Shown here piece after piece: positions 1 to 6,997 of a DNA stretch of 39,185 nt. A model generated the notes under the pieces. The model did no database searches and was not told where the DNA came from. It was given only the letters and a program-made list of their open reading frames with translations. Origin of the DNA: Phycisphaerales bacterium UBA854 (GTDB taxonomy: Bacteria; Planctomycetota; Phycisphaerae; Phycisphaerales; SM1A02); contig DBGM01000039.1 of the NCBI GenBank assembly GCA_002295885.1, positions 1 to 39,185 of the forward strand, written 5' to 3'. The translations under genes and the position numbers were made by a program. Position 1 is the first letter of the stretch. The number at the start of each line of letters is the position of its first letter.

Positions 1-43
1 CAAGAAGGCCACTCGCAAGAAGGCGACTCGACGTCGTCGCTGA
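1..43 (+). CDS. C-terminal end of a Lys/Arg-rich protein (partial)
   Basis: The first 43 bases read in one frame as KKATRKKATRRRR followed by TGA at 41-43. The gene begins before the window. A basic tail with KKAT repeats is typical of DNA-binding proteins such as HU-like or H1-like histones with tail extensions, and also of some RNA-binding proteins. The visible residues are too few to choose. The terminator at 100-136 would end its transcript. Confidence 0.5.
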   Translation, partial: KKATRKKATRRRR

Positions 44-99
44 TCAGCTCTGAATCGGGGTGGAACGCTCCGTAATCAGAGCCTCATCAGGCAATCACG

Positions 100-136
100 C
101 ACGGGGCCGATCTTCGGATCGGCCCCGTGTTCTTTT
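100..136 (+). terminator. Rho-independent terminator with UUCG loop
   Basis: A perfect 13-bp stem (100-112 with 117-129) closes a TTCG tetraloop at 113-116. It is followed at once by TTCTTTT (130-136). This is the strongest terminator in the window. It ends the transcript of the upstream basic protein and separates it from the ferredoxin. Confidence 0.9.
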
Positions 137-167
137 GCATGGGCCAACACGCATGCTGCCGATGCAT

Positions 168-197
168 CAGACAGGTCCCCAGGGCGAGGCCTATGAT
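168..197 (+). promoter_or_regulatory. Candidate promoter of the ferredoxin gene
   Basis: TATGAT at 192-197 matches the -10 consensus at five of six positions. CAGACA at 168-173 is a fair -35 box with an 18-base spacer. The transcript would start near 204, just where the AAGGAG ribosome site lies, giving a very short leader. Found by eye only. Confidence 0.35.
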
Positions 198-217
198 TAA
201 GCAAGGAGATCTCGACG

Positions 218-487
218 ATGCCCCACGTCATTGCTGAACCCTGCATCGGAACCAAGGACACTGCCTGCGTGGACGTGTGCCCGGTCGATTGCATTCATCC
301 TTCCAAGGACGAAGGGAACCACGGTGACTTCGAGATGCTCTACATCGATCCGGATACCTGCATCGACTGCGGGCTCTGCATCGATGAATGCCCCGTCCAG
401 GCGATCTTCCCGGAGGAGGATCTGCCGGACGAATGGAAGAAGTACATCAAGATCAACGAAGACTGGTACCAGGAGCACGGAGACTGA
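218..487 (+). CDS. 7Fe ferredoxin ([3Fe-4S][4Fe-4S])
   Basis: Small soluble electron carrier of 89 residues. The cysteine pattern is that of the seven-iron ferredoxins: C9-x7-C17-x3-C21-P with C25, then C48-x2-C51-x2-C54-x3-C58-P. By analogy with Azotobacter FdI, C9, C17 and C58 would hold the 3Fe cluster, and C21, C48, C51 and C54 the 4Fe cluster. The acidic tail is usual. AAGGAG at 203-208 lies 9 bases before the ATG, so the start is clear. The gene stands alone between a terminator and a convergent gene, so its redox partner cannot be told from context. Confidence 0.93.
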   Translation: MPHVIAEPCIGTKDTACVDVCPVDCIHPSKDEGNHGDFEMLYIDPDTCIDCGLCIDECPVQAIFPEEDLPDEWKKYIKINEDWYQEHGD

Positions 488-504
488 CGAGCGAACGGCT
501 CGTC
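486..504. terminator. Small hairpin between convergent genes
   Basis: GACGAGC (486-492) and GCTCGTC (498-504) form a 7-bp stem with a 5-base loop, overlapping the ferredoxin stop codon. There is no T tract, so it is at best a weak or Rho-assisted end signal between two convergent genes. Confidence 0.3.
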
Positions 505-518
505 GATCCCCCATCCGC

Positions 519-923
519 TCACGCAGCCTCTTCCGTCGTCGAGTCGACCCCCGATGAGCCGTTCGGCGGTTCGGTCCAGTCTGCCGTCTGATTGGACAGC
601 GTCAGTTCACTGGGCATCGTCTTCCGGTAACCGAGCTTGCGGACGACCGCCAGGACGTCGGTCCAGGTCGGAAATGTCTTGCCGTTGACCCGCTTGAATG
701 CGTCGATGGCCTGAATGAAGAGGAACTGCTCCTCGGTCATTTCGCCTTCCTCGGCGGAACGCAGGAAGTCGCTCCGCCGACGTCCGGGGCCGCGGCGGCG
801 TTCCAGATTGGTTGCAGTATCCTCCCGGTCGCGTCGGTCGAGCCCGCTGCGGCGATCGACCACGCTCAGGGGGTTGGGGGGGACGAGGCCCTGCCCGTCC
901 CGTGATGATGGTAGTTCCTTCAT
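519..923 (-). CDS. Conserved small protein with DRR repeats and a helical C-terminal domain
   Basis: 134 residues, function unknown. Residues 20-52 are very rich in Arg, with repeated R-R turns (VVDRRSGLDRR, then LERRRGPGRRR). Residues 60-102 look like a compact helical domain with a central FPTWTDVLAVVRKLGYRK motif, of a kind I recall in uncharacterised planctomycete proteins. The tail is polar. The start at 923 is chosen because GGGAG lies 7 bases upstream. The reading frame stays open far beyond this ATG, but without protein-like composition. It is convergent with the ferredoxin. Confidence 0.7.
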   Translation of the reverse strand: MKELPSSRDGQGLVPPNPLSVVDRRSGLDRRDREDTATNLERRRGPGRRRSDFLRSAEEGEMTEEQFLFIQAIDAFKRVNGKTFPTWTDVLAVVRKLGYRKTMPSELTLSNQTADWTEPPNGSSGVDSTTEEAA

Positions 924-1123
924 GATTGCACTCCCTCGGAGCCGGGACAGCCCGAACTCCGAACCTGTTCCGCCCGCGAGGCAGAACGCATAGGATGGAC
1001 CTCGACCCGGCCCGGCCGCCACTGGATCAGGAACGCGGGAAGAATCGTAAATCCTGCCCCGGAAGCCTCCAAACACCCGATCAACCCTCACAGGTGGTAC
1101 AGGCTGAATACGGACCCGACTCG

Positions 1124-1561
1124 ATGCCCAAGCAACTGGAACAACCCGCTCTGCGACCCGGTGCTGCAGTCTTAGCGTGGATTCTTCCCGGCCTGGGGCA
1201 CATCGCGATCGGCCAGCATCGCCGGGGCCTGATGATGATGTTCGGCATCCTCTTCCTGTTCGTCTTCGGCGTGCTGATCGGAGGCGTCGACGTCGTGGAC
1301 ATGAAGAGGGATCGCCTCTGGTTCCTGGCCCAGGGCTGCAACGGGCCGATTGCATTTCTGGTCGATTATCTCAATCAGACGCTGCTGAAGACGGCCGCCC
1401 CCGCAACACAGGCCAGACTGACCAGCCTCGGGAACATCAATGCGACGGGGACACTGTTCATCGCATTGGGTGGATTGATGAACTTCATCCTGATCCTGGA
1501 CGCGCTGGGCGGTCCCGATCGGGGATCCGACCATCCGGGTCGGCGGAGCACGGACCCATGA
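1124..1561 (+). CDS. Polytopic membrane protein, DUF6677-like
   Basis: 145 residues. It opens with a motif around AWILPGLGHIAIGQHRRG, where a PGLGH turn precedes a basic loop, then a strong hydrophobic helix (about 37-57). A second hydrophobic helix lies at about 116-130. PGLGH-type openings occur in a planctomycete membrane family that I recall as DUF6677. No function is known to me. The frame is open upstream to 926. The ATG at 1124 is chosen because the membrane domain starts soon after it, though no clear ribosome site is seen. The stop overlaps the start of the next gene as ATGA (1558-1561), so the two are translationally coupled. Confidence 0.65.
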   Translation: MPKQLEQPALRPGAAVLAWILPGLGHIAIGQHRRGLMMMFGILFLFVFGVLIGGVDVVDMKRDRLWFLAQGCNGPIAFLVDYLNQTLLKTAAPATQARLTSLGNINATGTLFIALGGLMNFILILDALGGPDRGSDHPGRRSTDP

Positions 1562-1797
1562 CGATGCTCGGCTGGATTCCCTTTCTCGAACCGATGAACT
1601 GGCTGCAGAGCCTCTGGTACGTCCTGCTGGTCCCATTGGCCTTCGGCATTGCCGCCTCCTACAAGGCCATGCGGGTCGTCGACATGCGGAATTACTGGCG
1701 GCAGGTCGGCCTGATGACGGGGCAGATCGTCGTGGTGATCACCGCCCTGGCCGTGGGGCTGATTCTCTTCGTGAAGCTGCTGCTCCCGCTGGCCTGA
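1558..1797 (+). CDS. Small two-helix membrane protein
   Basis: 79 residues with two membrane helices (about 19-37 and 52-77) and a short basic loop between them (KAMRVVDMRNYWRQ). The ATG overlaps the TGA of the preceding membrane gene by 4 bases, so the pair is coupled and the products may form one complex. I do not recognise a family beyond a resemblance to small planctomycete membrane proteins. No catalytic residue is evident. Confidence 0.7.
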   Translation: MTMLGWIPFLEPMNWLQSLWYVLLVPLAFGIAASYKAMRVVDMRNYWRQVGLMTGQIVVVITALAVGLILFVKLLLPLA

Positions 1798-1955
1798 ACC
1801 GCATAGGGTCCGAGAATGTCCGGCACGATCGGGCCGGCGGCATTTGTCACGTTCAAATTCGAGCGGGCGGGGACGAATGTCCGATGTTCGGGAATTGTGC
1901 ACGCCATGGAACGGCGTACGAAGGAAGAAGGAACGAAAAACCAAGGATGGACACG

Positions 1956-2870
1956 ATGCCGACTGCCGCAACGCAGCGGGCACGTAGCGAAGCGCGGCGA
2001 TCCGGATCGCCAGGGCGCACTCGTCACGGCCGAACGACCGAACCGACCCCGCAGCGAGCGATACCCGATGCGCCGGATCGCACCGCACGCAGCCAGGACC
2101 CCGACATCATGGCGGTCTGGAAGGCCTACAAGACACGACCGAGAGCCGAGCTCCGGGAACGGCTCATCGTCCATTACATGACGAATCACGTGCAGCGGAT
2201 CGCGGATCGCATGCGGACCAGACTCCCGGATCACGTGGACACCGACGATCTCGTGCAGCAGGGCTACCTGGGGCTGGTGGAATCCATCGAGCGATTCGAA
2301 CTGGACCGCGGAATCAAGTTCGAGACATTCAGTCGACCCCGGATCTCCGGTGCGATGCAGGACTACCTTCGGGCCCAGGATCACCTGCCACGACTCGTCC
2401 GGACGAGGTTCCGAAAGGTCAACTCGAGCATCGAATCCTTCCGGGTCCAGCACGGCCGGAATCCGGATCCCGGGGAACTGCAGTCATCGCTCGATCTCGA
2501 CGAGGATCAGTTCGTCCAGGTCTTCAGGGACCGGCATGCTCCCGCCGTGATCCCCTTCAGTTCGGTCGTGACGGGCACATCGCACGATGAAGACGGTTCG
2601 GCCATGCAGAACACCCCCGACGACCGGACGATCGGGGCTCTGGAACGACTGCAGCGAAGCGACCTCCAGCGATGGATCACCCGGGGCATGGACCGCAGGG
2701 ATCGTCTGATCATCCTTCTCTACTACTACGAGGAGATGACCATGCGGGAGATCGGCCTGGCTCTGGGCTGCAGCGAATCCCGCATCTCGCAACGGCTGGA
2801 CTCGATTCTCCGCCGCCTCCGGGCCCAGATGAGCCGTGAGCACGATGAGCAGCAGTTCGACCCGGCCTGA
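1956..2870 (+). CDS. RNA polymerase sigma factor, FliA/WhiG type
   Basis: A group 3 sigma-70 factor of about 304 residues. Region 2 is clear: DTDDLVQQGYLGLVESI, then GIKFETFSRPRISGAMQDYL, the FliA/WhiG signature. Region 3 follows (LPRLVRTRFRKV). Region 4 has the recognition helix MREIGLALGCSESRISQRL near the end. The family is usually 230-260 residues. Here about 50 polar, Arg/Ser/Thr-rich residues precede region 1.2/2. AAGGA at 1943-1947 is 8 bases before the ATG at 1956; the in-frame ATGs at 1947 and 1884 are less well placed. No flagellar gene or anti-sigma factor lies nearby, so its regulon is unknown. Confidence 0.9.
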   Translation: MPTAATQRARSEARRSGSPGRTRHGRTTEPTPQRAIPDAPDRTARSQDPDIMAVWKAYKTRPRAELRERLIVHYMTNHVQRIADRMRTRLPDHVDTDDLVQQGYLGLVESIERFELDRGIKFETFSRPRISGAMQDYLRAQDHLPRLVRTRFRKVNSSIESFRVQHGRNPDPGELQSSLDLDEDQFVQVFRDRHAPAVIPFSSVVTGTSHDEDGSAMQNTPDDRTIGALERLQRSDLQRWITRGMDRRDRLIILLYYYEEMTMREIGLALGCSESRISQRLDSILRRLRAQMSREHDEQQFDPA

Positions 2871-2891
2871 GCCCTGTCGTACCATGCACCC

Positions 2892-3170
2892 GTGAATCGT
2901 CCCGCCCGCATCCTGGCCTGCCTGGTCTGCACCGGACTTGCCGTCGGAATCAACCTTGCCGCCGGTCGGTGGGGGATCGATCGTTCCGAGACGGCGATCA
3001 TGACCTTCTCTTCGGGACTCGACGGAACCTCGGGGGTCTTTGCAGCCCCCTGGCTGGTGGGACATCCCCTGGCCGCGACCCTGATCGGGATCGTGCTGCC
3101 CCTGTTTCTGCTGGGTGTCGGCACCTACTTTCTGGTCCGCGCCCTGCTGAGCCGGCCGGCCACCGCCTGA
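2892..3170 (+). CDS. Small membrane protein with two helices
   Basis: 92 residues from a GTG start, 21 bases after the sigma factor stop. The N-terminal hydrophobic segment (about 6-25) and the C-terminal one (about 62-87) bracket a polar loop, so two membrane spans are likely. I recognise no family. No clear ribosome site is seen, so the start is provisional. Its place directly behind the sigma gene could suggest a membrane partner, but no cytoplasmic sigma-binding domain is visible. Confidence 0.5.
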   Translation: MNRPARILACLVCTGLAVGINLAAGRWGIDRSETAIMTFSSGLDGTSGVFAAPWLVGHPLAATLIGIVLPLFLLGVGTYFLVRALLSRPATA

Positions 3171-3390
3171 TCCGAGCACCGATTCAGCATCCGGTCGCAA
3201 CGGGTAATTACAGGTCACGAACGGGTACCCACTGCACGGGAGAGGCCACAAGGCCGCCATCTTGCCCGGGATGCCTGAATTGGGTACCGTGAGCCGTTCA
3301 CGCGTACTCTGCGGGCCGCCTTCAGCGACCCCGGAAACGCCCCCCAGGGTCGCTTAGGAACGATCCGCCAGAGCCCGGAGTGCATCACAC
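3171..3390. other. Intergenic region with an inverted repeat
   Basis: 220 bases without a convincing gene. AGCGACCC (3324-3331) and GGGTCGCT (3347-3354) form an 8-bp stem with a 15-base loop, too long a loop and with no T tract for a normal terminator. GGGTACCC (3223-3230) is a perfect palindrome and GGTACC recurs at 3283-3288. The region probably holds the promoter of the HTH membrane gene. GGAG at 3377-3380 is its likely ribosome site. Confidence 0.4.
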
Positions 3391-4302
3391 ATGGACAAGA
3401 TGTTCTACACCATCCAGGAAGTCTGCTCCATCCTCGACAAGAGCGAAGACGAGGTACGCGAGATGGTCACCAGTGGCCAGTTGCAGGAGTTTCGAGACAA
3501 GGATGAACTGGTCTTCAAGGTCGAACAGATCAATCTGCTGGCCGGAGTCGGTGAGGATTCGGGCGATGTGGTCATCGATCTCGGGGGTACGAATGCTGAT
3601 ACCGGTTCGGAAATCGGACTCGGTCTCACCGGTGGCGACACCGGTTCCGCCCTTGGTCTGACGGGCGGACAGAGTGACGCCGGGATGGGTCTCACGGGCG
3701 GCTCCGGCATGGACCTCAGTGCATCATCCGATGCCGCGGGGCTTTCCGCCTTCGGAACCGGTGAGGACATGCAGGCGGAAGACGACGCCGGAGCCACCAG
3801 GGTGGGCGACGGCATGGATGATGATCTGACCCTCGAATCGGTGGGATCCGGCAGTGGCCTGCTCGATCTGACCCGGGAATCCGACGATACGACGCTCGGT
3901 GCCGAGCTCCTCGAGGACGCCTTCAACAGCGACGAGGACAACTTCGAGATCCCCGCCAATGCCTCCGGCCTGTTCGAAGCCGCCGCGGCCGATGAAACCG
4001 AAGCCGGCGGCGTCCCCTCCATCGGTGACGGCGGTGCAATGGCCGCCCGCACGATGCCCGGAGCCCCCATGGCCGTGGAAGCCTACGACGGCTCGGGTTC
4101 CGGTCTGGCCATCGGTGCCTCGATCGGAGCCATGATCGCCCTCGTGATCCTCATGATCATCCTGCTCGTCGAGCTGAGTGGAGCCACCTCCGCCCTGGCC
4201 ATGACGATCAGCGAGAGCATCTGGATCTGGACCGGAGGAATCGCAGGAGTGGCCATTCTGGCCGTACTCGCCGGCATGTTCATCGGTCGGGCCTCCGAGT
4301 AA
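3391..4302 (+). CDS. Membrane-anchored protein with N-terminal excisionase/MerR-like HTH
   Basis: 303 residues. Residues 1-51 resemble a small winged HTH of the excisionase/MerR type (YTIQEVCSILDKSEDEVREM, then LQEFRDKDELVFKVEQINLL). Residues 75-106 carry three GLTGG repeats in a Gly/Ser/Asp-rich acidic linker. A motif at about 152-175 (GSGLLDLTRESDDTTLGAEL) is one I recall from related planctomycete proteins. Two membrane helices follow (about 238-262 and 276-298). DNA or protein binding at the membrane is an inference. The gap to psd is only 19 bases, so the two are probably co-transcribed. Confidence 0.75.
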   Translation: MDKMFYTIQEVCSILDKSEDEVREMVTSGQLQEFRDKDELVFKVEQINLLAGVGEDSGDVVIDLGGTNADTGSEIGLGLTGGDTGSALGLTGGQSDAGMGLTGGSGMDLSASSDAAGLSAFGTGEDMQAEDDAGATRVGDGMDDDLTLESVGSGSGLLDLTRESDDTTLGAELLEDAFNSDEDNFEIPANASGLFEAAAADETEAGGVPSIGDGGAMAARTMPGAPMAVEAYDGSGSGLAIGASIGAMIALVILMIILLVELSGATSALAMTISESIWIWTGGIAGVAILAVLAGMFIGRASE

Positions 4303-4321
4303 CCCGTAGTACATCGCACAC

Positions 4322-5005
4322 ATGCCACTGACCAGGTACGGAATACGTGAATGGGGACTGGCCACCGTGGTGGCCGTTCCGCTGATCCTGCTGTTCGTAC
4401 TGCCGGACTGGTATCCCTTCCCGGGCTGGATCCTCGCCGTACCGGTCGCCGTGGGCTGGTTCGCCGTGGCCGCTTTCTTCCGGGATCCGATCCGTCGGAT
4501 TCCCCGGGGACTCGACGCCGGGACCATGCTGGCTCCGGCCGACGGAGTGATCTCCGCGATCGAGCATGTGGATGCACACGAGGCGACCGACGGGAAGCCG
4601 GCCGTCGTGCTCCGGATCTTCCTCAGCGTGCTCAACGTGCACATCAACCGTGCCCCCTGCGCATGCACCGTGCAGGGGATGATCTACCGCAAGGGACGGT
4701 TCCTGAACGCCCAGACCGAGGAATCCGCGAAGGTCAACGAATCGAACGTGATCCTCCTCTCGTTTCCGGACGGAGAGCGGTTCGGAATGCGGCAGGTCTC
4801 GGGCATGATCGCCCGCTGCATCGTCTGCCCCCTCCAGGAGGGCGAGACGCTTGAGCAGGGGCAGCGATGGGGGATGATCAAGTTCGGATCGACCACCGAG
4901 CTCATTCTTCCCCGTCCCGACCGGGTCGATGTCCGCATCGCCGTCGGTGATAAGGTGCGGGGCGGACGCACGATCATGGCCGTGCTTCCCCCGGCCGGCG
5001 ACTGA
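4322..5005 (+). CDS. psd: Phosphatidylserine decarboxylase proenzyme
   Basis: Makes phosphatidylethanolamine by decarboxylating phosphatidylserine at the inner membrane. 227 residues, the length of the short PSD-A type. Two hydrophobic N-terminal segments (about 12-28 and 34-52) precede the PSD domain: APADG (71-75), IFLSVLNVHINRAP (99-112) and the self-cleavage motif FGST at 188-191. Cleavage would fall between G189 and S190, with S190 becoming the pyruvoyl group. It follows the HTH membrane gene by 19 bases. The usual partner pssA is not in view. Confidence 0.95.
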   Translation: MPLTRYGIREWGLATVVAVPLILLFVLPDWYPFPGWILAVPVAVGWFAVAAFFRDPIRRIPRGLDAGTMLAPADGVISAIEHVDAHEATDGKPAVVLRIFLSVLNVHINRAPCACTVQGMIYRKGRFLNAQTEESAKVNESNVILLSFPDGERFGMRQVSGMIARCIVCPLQEGETLEQGQRWGMIKFGSTTELILPRPDRVDVRIAVGDKVRGGRTIMAVLPPAGD

Positions 5006-5054
5006 AGCGACGCCACATTCCAACCGGGCCATCCGTTGTGCCGATAGGACAGGT

Positions 5055-5330
5055 ATGCCCCTGTTGCCGTCATCCGTCACCGCCTCCATCGCCCGATCCG
5101 GTCGGACGGGGCCGCTGGCCGATCGTGAGCGCACACGACGTCGGGCGACCGCCGCCGAGACCATTCTGGCCCGGGCGGATCGCATCGATCTGCAGATCGA
5201 CGGGGTGGAACTGAAGGAGGCGGCCGAACGACTGTCCGGCAACTCCGATGAGCAGTCCCATCAGGAACGGCGCGAGAACCAGCCCGACGGCCGGACGCCG
5301 TCGCTGACACGGGTCGATCTGAAGGCCTGA
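5055..5330 (+). CDS. Hypothetical small polar protein
   Basis: 91 residues, highly charged and without membrane segments. The middle part (RADRIDLQIDGVELKEAAERL) looks helical. A Gln/Glu/Arg-rich stretch follows, and the end reads SLTRVDLKA. It loosely resembles small planctomycete proteins with an acidic N-D/E-E patch and a conserved end, but I cannot name a family. In favour of it being real: the stop lies 2 bases from the convergent metG stop, the same tight arrangement as other gene pairs here. Against: no good ribosome site, and competing short frames on the other strand. Confidence 0.45.
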   Translation: MPLLPSSVTASIARSGRTGPLADRERTRRRATAAETILARADRIDLQIDGVELKEAAERLSGNSDEQSHQERRENQPDGRTPSLTRVDLKA

Positions 5331-5332
5331 AG

Positions 5333-6898
5333 CTATTCCTCCGGCGCGTCAACGCGCGGGAACAGGGCCACCTTGGCGATCGATGTTCCTGGCGCGAGTC
5401 GTCCCCAGACACACTCCGACCGCAGATCCGCGGTGGACTCGCCCAGATTCCAGGCCGTGCGCAGGGTCGCGATGCGATCGGGCATGGTCGACTCCAGCAG
5501 GCAGGCCGCGATCCGGATCGCCTCGGCGCATCGGTACAGAATGCTGCCGACGGTTCCGGCCGCATCGGGATCCTTGGCCAGCTTGAACGGCTCCGTGTCG
5601 TTGATGAAGGCATCGACCTTCCGGACGATGGTCATGGCGGCGCCGATCGATCGGGCCAGATCGAAGGCCTCCATCGAATCCGCGGCGATCTCCACCTGCT
5701 CCGCGGTGAACCGTGCCCAGTCCACGTCGGCGCCGACGGCGTCGCCGGAATCGACGGGGCATTCGCCGTCGCAGTACTTGCCGATCATGGCCGAGGTGCG
5801 GCTGGCGCAGTTGCCCAGCGTGTTCACCAGATCGGTGGTGTAGGTCTCGTGGAACTGGCTTCTCGAGAAGTCCGCATCGGTCGCACCGAGCGGTCCCTGG
5901 GTCGCCAGGAAGTAGCGGAGCGAATCGCGTCCGTAGGTCTGCATGTATTCCTGCAGCTGCTCAAGGTCGATGAAGTTGCCCATCGACTTCGACATCTTCT
6001 GCCCCTCGCTGATCCAGAAGGAGTGGGCGTAGACGCAGCCGGGAAGGGGAAGCTCCAGGGCCATCAGGAGAGCCGGCCAGATCACGGCGTGGAACCAGAG
6101 GATCTCCTTGCCGATCACCTGGACCGTCGCCGGCCAGTATCCGTTTCGTGCCGCGTACCAGTCCGATTCCGGGTCGGCCAGACCAAGGGCCGTGATGTAG
6201 TTGAACAGGGCGTCGATCCACACGTAGATCACGTGTTCGCCGGCACCGGGCACTCCGATCCCCCAGGCGAAATTGGTCCGGCTGATGGGTACGTCGAGCA
6301 GTCCTTCGCGAAGTCGTCCCAGCACCTCGTTGCGTCGTGCCTCCGGACGCACGATGCCGGGATGGGATTCGAACATCGCCTCGAGCCGGTCCTGGTAGGC
6401 GCTCAGACGGAAGTAGTAGTTCTCCTCCGTCGCCCGCTCCAGCGGCTTGCCGGAGATGGGGGAGACGTAGTCGACGTCCCGGGCCTTGGTCTCGGTGTAG
6501 TACTCCTCCTGTCCGGCGTCGTACCAGCCTTCGAAGGTGCCGAGGTAGACGTCTCCGGAATCCATGAGACGCTGCACCAGTGACTGGACCTGGGATTCAT
6601 GCCGGGAGTCGGTGGTCCGGATGAACTCGTCGTTGGTCAGATCGAACATCCCCATGATGCGACGGAACTCGGCCGAATTCTCGTCGGCCAACTCCAGCGG
6701 CGTGACGCCCCGTGCTTCGGCGGACTGCTCCACCTTCTGACCGTGCTCGTCGGTTCCGGTCAGGAAGAAGACATCGTCCCCGAGCAGGCGCATGAAGCGG
6801 GCCCAGACATCGCAGACGGTCGTCGTGTAGACGTGCCCGATGTGCGGTCGGTCGTTGACGTAGTAGATCGGTGTCGTGATGTATCGGTTGTTCGGCAC
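5333..6898 (-). CDS. metG: Methionyl-tRNA synthetase
   Basis: Class I synthetase charging tRNA-Met, cytoplasmic. 521 residues. Signature HIGH at 19-22 within YYVNDRPHIGHVYTTT, WYDAG in the connective domain, the KMSKS loop at 301-305, then the helical anticodon domain (FHETYTTDLVNTLGNCASR onward). The connective insert (about 123-165) has no CxxC pair, so this is a form without the zinc knuckle of the E. coli enzyme. There is no C-terminal tRNA-binding extension. The start is GTG at 6898, as it places HIGH at the usual distance; a TACAAT box lies 9 bases upstream, so a near-leaderless mRNA is possible. Confidence 0.96.
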   Translation of the reverse strand: MPNNRYITTPIYYVNDRPHIGHVYTTTVCDVWARFMRLLGDDVFFLTGTDEHGQKVEQSAEARGVTPLELADENSAEFRRIMGMFDLTNDEFIRTTDSRHESQVQSLVQRLMDSGDVYLGTFEGWYDAGQEEYYTETKARDVDYVSPISGKPLERATEENYYFRLSAYQDRLEAMFESHPGIVRPEARRNEVLGRLREGLLDVPISRTNFAWGIGVPGAGEHVIYVWIDALFNYITALGLADPESDWYAARNGYWPATVQVIGKEILWFHAVIWPALLMALELPLPGCVYAHSFWISEGQKMSKSMGNFIDLEQLQEYMQTYGRDSLRYFLATQGPLGATDADFSRSQFHETYTTDLVNTLGNCASRTSAMIGKYCDGECPVDSGDAVGADVDWARFTAEQVEIAADSMEAFDLARSIGAAMTIVRKVDAFINDTEPFKLAKDPDAAGTVGSILYRCAEAIRIAACLLESTMPDRIATLRTAWNLGESTADLRSECVWGRLAPGTSIAKVALFPRVDAPEE

Positions 6899-6907
6899 GG
6901 GGTGGCC

Positions 6908-6935
6908 ATTGTAGCCACGGGAGCAGGAATGACGA
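6908..6935 (-). promoter_or_regulatory. Candidate metG promoter
   Basis: On the minus strand TACAAT (6908-6913) matches five of six -10 bases and TCGTCA (6930-6935) four of six -35 bases, with a 16-base spacer. Only 9 bases separate the -10 box from the GTG, and no Shine-Dalgarno is present, which would leave a leader of 0 to 3 bases. Confidence 0.45.
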
Positions 6936-6997
6936 TGATGGTCCTATTCCGGTGTATTTCTCCCCCCGCACCGGTCGGGGATTGAAACGGGGCTACC

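Noticed and set aside
76..294. 72-codon open frame on the minus strand
   Set aside because: It runs across the terminator and into the ferredoxin antisense, with no ribosome site or domain.
5070..5261. 63-codon frame on the minus strand over the small polar protein
   Set aside because: It starts hydrophobic but turns into Gly/Pro/Arg low complexity, and it would leave the plus-strand frame, whose stop fits next to the metG stop, unexplained.
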